Below, piece by piece: positions 1 to 5,060 of a stretch of 5,060 bases of DNA; the first letter of the stretch is position 1; each line of letters opens with the position of its first letter. The position numbers and the translations under genes are program-made. The notes beneath the pieces are model-generated. The model saw only the letters and a program-made list of their open reading frames with translations, had not been told where the DNA came from and did no database searches. This DNA comes from Methanomassiliicoccales archaeon PtaU1.Bin030 (GTDB taxonomy: Archaea; Thermoplasmatota; Thermoplasmata; Methanomassiliicoccales; Methanomassiliicoccaceae), in contig MVRB01000061.1 in the NCBI GenBank assembly GCA_002067635.1, positions 1-5,060 of the forward strand. The letters run 5' to 3'.

Positions 1-111
1 GACCATGATCTCCCCCTCCCGCACCGAGGGCAAGCTCTCGATGGTCTCCACGACCCTGATCCTTCCCGTGACCACTCCGGGGCTAGCCGACACACCGGTG
101 ACCCTGACGGT
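1..111 (-). other. Start of PEP-utilisers phosphohistidine (swivel) domain, truncated
   Basis: Residues about 766-802 read TVRVTGVSASPGVVTG and then RIRVVE and REGEIMV. This matches the opening strand pattern of the mobile phosphohistidine domain (G-x-x-A-S-P-G-x-x-x-G, then a D/E-I-L/M-V strand). The catalytic T-x-x-G-G-x-x-S-H segment should follow within about 30-40 residues and lies beyond the left edge, so catalytic competence cannot be judged from this window. Confidence 0.82.
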
Positions 112-2406
112 GTCGGAACCGCGGACCACGGTATCATCGAACTCCACGTTGCCCCTCAGGAACTTGGGCGGCAGGACGTTCTGATAGCGGTCGAACTCCG
201 CCCGGCGCTCGGCGACCAGTCCCTTCACATTGCCGCCCTTTTGCAGGAGCTCGAAGGCCTCCTCCTTGGTGAGGAAGAAGATGTCGCTCTCCCTCTCCAA
301 ATAACCTCTGGAGGCGAGCCTACGCCCGTACTCCAGGAACAAAACCCTCCAGCGGTGGATTATGTGGTCCAGGTAGAAGCGCTGGTTCTCCCTGAACATT
401 AGGTACGTCTGGGCGAAGCGCAACACCGGGCGGAACACCATCTTGCGAAGGTAGCCGTAGCGGAGGCGGGCGATCTTCTCCAGGACCGCCTTCTCCGTCT
501 CCTTCCTCTCCCTGATCCGCTCCCTCTCCAGCTTCTCCAGGTCCCCTACCTCGGAGGACATGAGGGAGCGCACCACGTCGATAACCAGCTTGGGGTCGTC
601 AGCCCAGCGGGGGAAGTACATCTCGCGGGTGTGGGAGCGGTGACCGTATTCCTTCAGGAAGGCCTCGAGATCCTGCCCGAACGACCGCATCCGCGGATCC
701 GCGGCCAGGGCGTCCAGCACATCCTGGGAGCTGGAGGTGATCAACCGCTCACGGACCGCCTCGTCCTTCTGAGCGGCCCTGGCCAGCTTGGCGATGGCGA
801 TGTTGGTCTTGATGGTCTTGTTATCCTCCAGCCCCGAGATTAGCTTGGAGTACAGGAGCCCGCTGCGGTCGTCCAGCCAGTCCATGAGCCACCTCTTCAC
901 CATGAGGTTGGTCCCTATGGAGTGAGTGACCATCCCGTAGCGGATGAGCTGGAAGTGCTTGATGGACGCCTGCCGCAGGGTCATGTACTCCGCCTGCAGC
1001 TGGGCATCGTCCAGTGCGGCGAGGTCCAGGGAATCGAAGCGCGCGGCCACCTTCATGAACGAGGCCGCCCACTTCTTGTAGGCCTTGTCGGTGCGCAGGA
1101 TAACGCCCTCATTGTCCAGGAGGGTGATCCTGACCTCGGCCCACAGCCGCGCTGCGATCTTGGTGTCCGCCCGGGCGATGCGGTCCTGGTCTTTCTGAGG
1201 GAAGTAGTTGAGGAGCTCTTTGGTGCGGGAGAACTTGGGGTTGTAGGTGAACACTTCCTCCAGCACGGAGGCGTTGAAGTAGATATGCCCTTTGTGGACC
1301 TTCAGCAGCTCCTTGTCCGTCAGCGCCCGGTAGCCCATTATCTCCGACCCCTCGTGGTTGACGTACTTGGTCAGCATCTCCCCCAGCAGGGAGAAGAAGA
1401 GGGGGGTGGTAACATCGGACCAGTACTCGTCGCCATAGCCGCGCGTCCACAGGGTGTCGCCGTCCTTGGACAGGTTCGTGATGGGTCTGGACTGCAGGAT
1501 GAACAGTTGGCCGCCCTCTATCGCCCACTCCACGTCCTGGGGGGCGCCGAAGTACGACTCGATCCTGCGGCCCATCTTGGCGACCATGGTGATCTCGTCG
1601 GTGGTGAGCGACGGCGCCATCTGCCTCTCCTCCGTCATCCTAACCGAGCGCGAGCCGTCCGCGGAGAGGAAGATGCCGGTGACCTTGCGGTTCACCGTTC
1701 GCTCTATCAGCTTGCCGGTGAGCTTGTCGCAGATGTGGCGGTCCGGTGTGACCAGCCCTGAGGCGATGGACTCCCCCAGGCCCCAGGAGGATTCGATTAT
1801 GATGCGGTCCTTCCTGCCGGAAACCGGATCGGAGGTGAACATGATCCCCGAGGAGCGGGCGTCCACCATGCGCTGGACCACCACCGCGATGCCGCTGCTC
1901 ATCTGATCTACGCCCGCCTTGTGGCGGTAGGATATGGCCCGGGTGTTCCAGAACGAGGCCCAGCACTTGCGCACGTGCTCGCTGACACCGGACCGGCGGA
2001 CGTTCAGGTAGGTGTCCTGCTGACCGGCGAAGGAGGCCGTGGCCAGGTCCTCTGCGACCGCCGAGGAGCGCACGGACCACAGAGCCTCCGGATCGATGTC
2101 CTCGAGTGCGCGGTCGAGGCCAGCGACCACCTCCCCCGTGACGGTGTCGGAGAACAGGCCCTTTATACTGGCTGAGGCCCTCTCCACCGAGGTCTCTTCC
2201 TGGAAGTCGATGACGGACAGCTCTGCACGAATCCTATCCCTGATCCCCTCGCGGTCGAGGTACTCCTCGTAGGCCTCCACGGGAATGACCACACCCGGCG
2301 GTACTGGAAAGTCTCCGGTGATGAGCCTACCGAGGTTCGCGGCCTTTCCTCCCACCTGCGTGGCCTGCTCGTCGCCGATGGAACCGAGCTTGATTATGCG
2401 GAGCAT
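1..2406 (-). CDS. PEP/pyruvate-binding (PPDK_N) enzyme with rifampin phosphotransferase-like architecture, C-terminus cut off
   Basis: This is the N-terminal 802 codons of a cytoplasmic ATP-dependent phosphotransfer enzyme, with no internal stop; the left edge removes the C-terminus. Residues about 14-312 form the ATP-grasp PPDK_N domain: GGKAANLG (Lys21), VRSSAVAEDL (Arg113), SFAGQQDTYLN, GIMFTSDP, WGLGESIASGLV, DVEWA (Glu293) and LQSRP (Gln305, Arg307). These are the usual ATP-binding positions. Residues 320-760 are a mostly helical, charged middle region containing YGHRSHTREM and PRWADDP, as in RPH-like proteins. From about 768, GVSASPGVVTGRIRVVE opens the phosphohistidine swivel domain, cut before its histidine. 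Family members of this type are about 850-900 residues, so perhaps 60-100 are missing. In true PEP synthase the histidine domain follows the ATP-grasp directly and a TIM barrel comes last; neither is so here. The second substrate is unknown. The ATG at 2406 is chosen because it places Lys21 at the normal distance and GAGG lies 10 bases upstream. The family call is strong and the substrate is open. Confidence 0.93.
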   Translation of the reverse strand, partial: MLRIIKLGSIGDEQATQVGGKAANLGRLITGDFPVPPGVVIPVEAYEEYLDREGIRDRIRAELSVIDFQEETSVERASASIKGLFSDTVTGEVVAGLDRALEDIDPEALWSVRSSAVAEDLATASFAGQQDTYLNVRRSGVSEHVRKCWASFWNTRAISYRHKAGVDQMSSGIAVVVQRMVDARSSGIMFTSDPVSGRKDRIIIESSWGLGESIASGLVTPDRHICDKLTGKLIERTVNRKVTGIFLSADGSRSVRMTEERQMAPSLTTDEITMVAKMGRRIESYFGAPQDVEWAIEGGQLFILQSRPITNLSKDGDTLWTRGYGDEYWSDVTTPLFFSLLGEMLTKYVNHEGSEIMGYRALTDKELLKVHKGHIYFNASVLEEVFTYNPKFSRTKELLNYFPQKDQDRIARADTKIAARLWAEVRITLLDNEGVILRTDKAYKKWAASFMKVAARFDSLDLAALDDAQLQAEYMTLRQASIKHFQLIRYGMVTHSIGTNLMVKRWLMDWLDDRSGLLYSKLISGLEDNKTIKTNIAIAKLARAAQKDEAVRERLITSSSQDVLDALAADPRMRSFGQDLEAFLKEYGHRSHTREMYFPRWADDPKLVIDVVRSLMSSEVGDLEKLERERIRERKETEKAVLEKIARLRYGYLRKMVFRPVLRFAQTYLMFRENQRFYLDHIIHRWRVLFLEYGRRLASRGYLERESDIFFLTKEEAFELLQKGGNVKGLVAERRAEFDRYQNVLPPKFLRGNVEFDDTVVRGSDTVRVTGVSASPGVVTGRIRVVETIESLPSVREGEIMV
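1471..2367 (-). other. PPDK_N ATP-grasp domain of the PEP-utilising enzyme
   Basis: Residues about 14-312 contain the whole nucleotide-binding unit. Lys21, Arg113, Glu293, Gln305 and Arg307 sit at the spacing expected for ATP and phosphate contacts in PPDK_N proteins. The stretch VRSSAVAED-LATASFAGQQDTYLN, followed by a CWASFWNTRAISYR segment, is the family signature. No key residue is missing, so the domain is probably active. The boundaries are approximate. Confidence 0.88.
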
Positions 2407-2416
2407 CTTAACACTG

Positions 2417-2420
2417 CCTC
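2417..2420 (-). promoter_or_regulatory. Weak Shine-Dalgarno GAGG for the PEP-utilising enzyme
   Basis: On the minus strand GAGG is followed by a 10-base spacer and then the ATG at 2406-2404. It is complementary to the CCUCC end of 16S rRNA. The spacing is slightly long, so the site is weak, but it supports this start over the in-frame ATG at 2472-2470. Confidence 0.4.
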
Positions 2421-2450
2421 GAGAACCGATAGTCCAGTATCCTGAAGGGG

Positions 2451-2459
2451 CATTAATAA
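2451..2459 (-). promoter_or_regulatory. Possible archaeal TATA box for the PEP-utilising enzyme gene
   Basis: Read on the minus strand, TTATTAATG is the only clearly AT-rich block in the otherwise GC-rich gap. If it is a TATA box, transcription would start about 24-28 bases downstream, near 2425-2432, leaving a leader of roughly 20-25 bases that contains the GAGG site. No good purine-rich BRE is visible immediately upstream, so the call rests on composition and spacing only. Confidence 0.35.
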
Positions 2460-2522
2460 CCGCTCCCTGCATCCTCGGCGGGTCGAATGGTGGCTGCAGC
2501 TAAGGGCCAGACCTTGACGTAG

Positions 2523-2563
2523 GTTCGATGCGCTGAGAGGGCCGATGAGGGCCCTGCTCGAAC
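2523..2563 (-). terminator. Stem-loop just after the FN3 gene stop, possible transcript-end structure
   Basis: GTTCGA (2523-2528) pairs with TCGAAC (2558-2563). After one bulged base, GC pairs with GC. After a six-base one-sided bulge, AGGGCC (2538-2543) pairs with GGCCCT (2550-2555) around a six-base loop. That makes 14 base pairs, beginning 11 bases past the TAA on the minus strand. No U-tract follows, so it is not a standard intrinsic terminator. A role in 3'-end formation or transcript stability is inferred from its position. Confidence 0.4.
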
Positions 2564-2573
2564 TTCTACCATA

Positions 2574-5060
2574 TTACGGATTCAGCCTATTACGCCTCAG
2601 CAGGTACAGAACCGAGCCCACGCCCACAACGGCCAGACCGGCGATGGCCACCAGTCCCACGGGTGAGTCGACGACCGAATCCCTGGGAACGGTGATGCTC
2701 ACGGGGGCGGCCGAGGGGCCGTCCCCTGCTTCATTAACAGCTGCCACCGTGTAGTAGTAGGTCACGCCGTCCCTGCGTCCGGTGTCCTCGAAGGATGTAC
2801 TGGTCACAGAAGTGATGTAGCTCAGGGTGGCCTGGCTGGTGCCACGGTAGATCTTGTATCCGGTGATGCCGACTCCGCCGTCGGAGGTGGGTGCGGACCA
2901 GGACAGCAGCACATTGCCGTTGACCATCTCCGCCTTCAGGTTCAGGGGAACCGAGGGCACCGATGACAAGGGAACGGTCACCTGGTAAGCTCCAGTCCTG
3001 GCGCCTTCGCCCTCCTCATTGACCGCGGAGACCGCGTAGTAGTATGTCACACCCTTGATGGTGTTGGTGTCGTTGTACAACAGCTCCGTGGCGGAACCGA
3101 TCAGCACGAGGTTGTTCTCGGTCAGTCCGCGATATATCAAGTACTGGGTTATGGTGGCCCCTCCATCGCTGCTTGGGGCTGCCCATCTCAGGGAAACTGT
3201 CCCGTTCTGCAGCTCTGCATTGAGGTTTTGGGGCACCGAGGGCGTGGTTCTCTCCATGGCCGGAGTTATATTGAGGACCGCACTTCTCTCACCAATGCCT
3301 GAACTGCTCACTGCGCTTACCCAATAATAATAGGTCACACCATTGGTTATGTTGGAGTCCCTGAAGGTAGTTCCTGTGATAAGCGTGTACATTGGGTTCT
3401 GTATGTTAGGTGTGGTCCCACGATAAACGCTGTAGCTGGTGATCGGTGAGCTGCCCGGATCGGACGGTACCTCCCAACTTAGGTCCACATATCCGACCCC
3501 CTCGGTAATATGGAAGTTACGAGGCGGTGACGGAACGGCTGCGGGGATGGCCGAGGCCATATCTCCGACCTGCCCCTCACCTTTGCTGTTGACTGCCGAG
3601 ACCCAGTAATAGTAGGTTTGACCATTGTTCAAGCCCACGTCCCTGTAGTTCGTGGTCGTCGACGTAGCCGTGTGAGTATCCGGGAGCGTATTGCTGGTGG
3701 AGCGATAGATCCTGTACTCCGTTATTAAAAAACCACCATTGGATGAGGGAGCGTTCCAGGTCAGATTGACCTCTCCGTTACCAGCACTGGCCACAAGGTT
3801 TGTTGGTGTCCCCGGCACGGTCCCGGGTGTTGCAGTTACTGGACCGGTGGCCGCTCCTTCTCCCGCATCGCTCTCAGCGCTAACCCAGTAGTAATAGGTT
3901 AGGCCATTAGTTACCGAGCTATCATTATAAGAGGTAGAGGTTCCAGATGTCGTATACGTTGGAGATGTGGGCATAGCTGAGGTCGAAGCCTTGTAGATAT
4001 TGTATGTGGTGATCGGTGAATCTCCAGGGTTTGGAGCGGTCCAGTTCAAGTTCACCACACCGGCCCCCCCTGTTGCCAAGAAGCCTGAAGGAGCACCGGG
4101 GACCTCTGGGGGCTCCTGAGGTACGGCGGTGTCAGGACCTGCGTAAGGGCCCTCTCCCGCACTGTTGTATGCAGCGACCCAGTAATAGTATGTGGTTCCG
4201 ATCACCAGATCGGTGGTGTCTGTATAGGTTGTGACATCCCCACTGTTGGTGTGGATAGGACTATCCGGTTTAACGTCTGTAATAGCACGGTAGATGCGGT
4301 ACTCGGTGATCTCTGCTCCGCCGTCGTCATCCGGAGCGTTCCAAGAGATCACTATGGAACGTATACCGTCCTGAGCGTTGAGGTTTGTAGGGGCACCCGG
4401 CTGATTAGCGGCCAGGGGGGAAGCCGTGGCCATGTTGGATAGGTCTCCCCTCCCAATACTATTACTAGCGGCCACCCAATAATAGTAGGTTCTACCAGCG
4501 TCGATATCACTATCGATGTAACCTGTGCCGCCCTGGGTCGCTATCGGTGAGCTCGGTACGCTCATGGAGTCCGAGCGGTAGATCGAATACTGGGTGATGG
4601 CCAATCCTCCATCGTCGTCGGGAGCGGACCAGGAGAGGGTTATCTGACCGAAAGATCTTGTTGCTACTAAATTATCGATCGCCCCTGGCACTGTGGTCGG
4701 AATGGTGGCAGAGACTACTTCGCTGCGAGTTCCCTCGCCATCCACGTCGTCGTACGCTGCCACCTGATAGAAGTAATCCTCACCTTTGTCGAGGTTGTAA
4801 TCTGTGAACGTATTGTCAGTAGTGGGACCGAGATCGACATTGATGTTCCCAGAATTTTCGCCCCGATAGATTCTGTAACCGTCTACGAACGTGGTTCCGT
4901 CGGCCGGGGGGCTCCACTCTAGGATTATATCGGTTCCAGAAGCCGTCGCCGTTACGCTCAATGGTGGTCCGGGAGCCTCGGCCTCAACGGCGAACGGGAG
5001 GACGATCGGCGACAAGGCGACCATGAGCAACGACAGTGACACGAGCAGGGTTGAAGTCTT
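2574..5060 (-). CDS. Secreted, membrane-anchored protein with eight fibronectin type III domains, N-terminal codons missing
   Basis: This is a cell-surface protein, probably an adhesion or scaffold component of the envelope; no enzyme domain is present. From the GTG at 5042 there are 822 residues, and the frame stays open for six more codons to the right edge (KTSTLL). The start is therefore probably just outside the window, and the GTG lies inside the signal peptide. The order is: signal peptide to about residue 20-22; eight FN3 domains of about 94-100 residues (23-788), each with a W-x-x-P strand, an I-T-x-Y-x-I/V-Y-R/K strand and a T/D-Y-Y/F-Y strand; then a hydrophobic helix at 795-815 followed by RRNR and a very short cytoplasmic tail. 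Linkers typically start VPG-x-P or VPS-x-P. There are no cysteines and six N-x-S/T sequons. The topology should be outside-facing with a C-terminal anchor. The ligand is unknown. Such FN3 arrays are common in Euryarchaeota surface proteins, and the domain call is very secure. Confidence 0.93.
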   Translation of the reverse strand, partial: KTSTLLVSLSLLMVALSPIVLPFAVEAEAPGPPLSVTATASGTDIILEWSPPADGTTFVDGYRIYRGENSGNINVDLGPTTDNTFTDYNLDKGEDYFYQVAAYDDVDGEGTRSEVVSATIPTTVPGAIDNLVATRSFGQITLSWSAPDDDGGLAITQYSIYRSDSMSVPSSPIATQGGTGYIDSDIDAGRTYYYWVAASNSIGRGDLSNMATASPLAANQPGAPTNLNAQDGIRSIVISWNAPDDDGGAEITEYRIYRAITDVKPDSPIHTNSGDVTTYTDTTDLVIGTTYYYWVAAYNSAGEGPYAGPDTAVPQEPPEVPGAPSGFLATGGAGVVNLNWTAPNPGDSPITTYNIYKASTSAMPTSPTYTTSGTSTSYNDSSVTNGLTYYYWVSAESDAGEGAATGPVTATPGTVPGTPTNLVASAGNGEVNLTWNAPSSNGGFLITEYRIYRSTSNTLPDTHTATSTTTNYRDVGLNNGQTYYYWVSAVNSKGEGQVGDMASAIPAAVPSPPRNFHITEGVGYVDLSWEVPSDPGSSPITSYSVYRGTTPNIQNPMYTLITGTTFRDSNITNGVTYYYWVSAVSSSGIGERSAVLNITPAMERTTPSVPQNLNAELQNGTVSLRWAAPSSDGGATITQYLIYRGLTENNLVLIGSATELLYNDTNTIKGVTYYYAVSAVNEEGEGARTGAYQVTVPLSSVPSVPLNLKAEMVNGNVLLSWSAPTSDGGVGITGYKIYRGTSQATLSYITSVTSTSFEDTGRRDGVTYYYTVAAVNEAGDGPSAAPVSITVPRDSVVDSPVGLVAIAGLAVVGVGSVLYLLRRNRLNP
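2598..2660 (-). other. C-terminal membrane helix of the FN3 protein
   Basis: Residues 795-815 (VGLVAIAGLAVVGVGSVLYL and one further Leu) form one uninterrupted hydrophobic helix. It is followed by RRNRLNP, a basic stop-transfer tail of seven residues. With the N-terminal signal peptide this predicts a type I membrane protein with all eight FN3 domains outside. No LPxTG-like or PGF-CTERM-like sorting motif is seen, so a simple membrane anchor is favoured over a sorted one. Confidence 0.85.
2679..4976 (-). repeat. Tandem array of eight FN3-encoding repeats
   Basis: In gene order the repeats are about 4692-4976, 4404-4691, 4104-4403, 3819-4103, 3537-3818, 3243-3536, 2961-3242 and 2679-2960, each 282-300 bases. 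The protein units diverge freely, but the strand carrying TYYYW/A/T is nearly constant, so a DNA motif close to ACCCARTARTARTAKGT (plus strand) recurs at 3319, 3601, 3883, 4177 and 4474. Looser copies occur at 2746 and 3031. Spacing is 282-297 bases and always a multiple of three, as expected for duplication of whole domains. Domain 1, with DYFYQVAAYDD, is the most divergent. Confidence 0.92.
4977..5060 (-). other. Signal peptide region of the FN3 protein, incomplete
   Basis: The frame reads KTSTLLVSLSLLMVALSP, then IVLPFAVEAEA, before the first FN3 domain. A lysine, a long hydrophobic core and a small-residue site near AVEA-EA make a normal Sec signal peptide. The hydrophobic core runs through the GTG at 5042, so starting there would remove the basic N-region. 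Only a few residues, including the start codon, appear to lie outside the window. Confidence 0.8.

Larger units (their letters stand above)
2407..2573. other. Intergenic region between the FN3 protein gene and the PEP-utilising enzyme gene
   Basis: This 167-base gap separates two same-strand genes. From the FN3 stop codon towards the enzyme start it holds a stem-loop (2523-2563), an 8-base palindrome GCTGCAGC at 2493-2500, a possible TATA box (2451-2459) and a weak ribosome binding site (2417-2420). The layout favours separate transcription of the two genes, although read-through is not excluded. No convincing small gene is visible in it. Confidence 0.7.

Noticed and set aside
616..645. H-R-S-H in the enzyme (residues 589-592) as the catalytic phosphohistidine
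   Set aside because: It lacks the preceding T-x-x-G-G and lies in the middle domain. The swivel domain only begins at about residue 768, so the real histidine should be beyond the left edge.
922..1761. A 279-codon open frame on the plus strand inside the enzyme gene
   Set aside because: It lies antisense to a clearly conserved PPDK-family reading frame. Its protein is a low-complexity Gly/Val/Leu/Arg mix with no recognisable domain, as expected from a GC-rich shadow frame.
1454..1906. A 150-codon plus-strand frame and similar shorter frames on both strands across 631-2503
   Set aside because: All overlap the PEP-utilising enzyme out of frame, have no domain signature, and are explained by few stop codons in GC-rich DNA.
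2521..2532. GGTTCGATGC resembling a tRNA T-loop
   Set aside because: There is no T-stem partner, no acceptor stem and no anticodon arm around it. The bases are better explained as one side of the 2523-2563 hairpin.
2545..2754. A 69-codon plus-strand frame overlapping the FN3 gene end
   Set aside because: It is antisense to the FN3 C-terminus and anchor, has no recognisable features, and starts within the hairpin region.
2679..4976. Regular repeats of about 285 bases as a CRISPR array or satellite DNA
   Set aside because: The repeats are in-frame coding units with full FN3 sequence signatures and no constant repeat-spacer structure.

Overview
The window holds parts of two protein genes, both on the minus strand, separated by 167 bases. 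It looks archaeal: the DNA is GC-rich, AGG arginine codons are common, the likely promoter is TATA-type, and the second gene is a secreted multi-FN3 surface protein of a kind common in Euryarchaeota. A Thermoplasmatota or Methanomassiliicoccales-type genome is my best guess. It is inferred from style only, because there is no rRNA or other taxonomic marker here.

Positions 1-2406 (minus) carry the first 802 codons of a PEP/pyruvate-dikinase-family enzyme. It has an N-terminal ATP-grasp (PPDK_N) domain, a long helical middle region, and the beginning of a C-terminal phosphohistidine swivel domain that the left edge cuts off before its histidine. This domain order matches rifampin phosphotransferase-like proteins, not true PEP synthase or pyruvate phosphate dikinase. 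Positions 2407-2573 are intergenic. They hold a possible TATA box and a weak ribosome binding site for the enzyme gene, and a sizeable stem-loop just after the stop codon of the upstream gene.

Positions 2574-5060 (minus) carry nearly all of a secreted, membrane-anchored protein with eight tandem fibronectin type III domains, a signal peptide and a C-terminal membrane helix. The reading frame stays open to the right edge, and the true start codon is probably just outside the window.

The two genes have no evident functional link. One is a cytoplasmic phosphotransfer enzyme and the other an extracellular adhesion or scaffold-type protein, and the gap appears to contain its own promoter and a transcript-end structure. 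I see no RNA genes, mobile elements, CRISPR arrays or attachment sites. I also see no convincing sign of a wholly new system. The points worth following up are the RPH-like architecture in a probable archaeon, the repeat history of the FN3 gene, and the intergenic hairpin.
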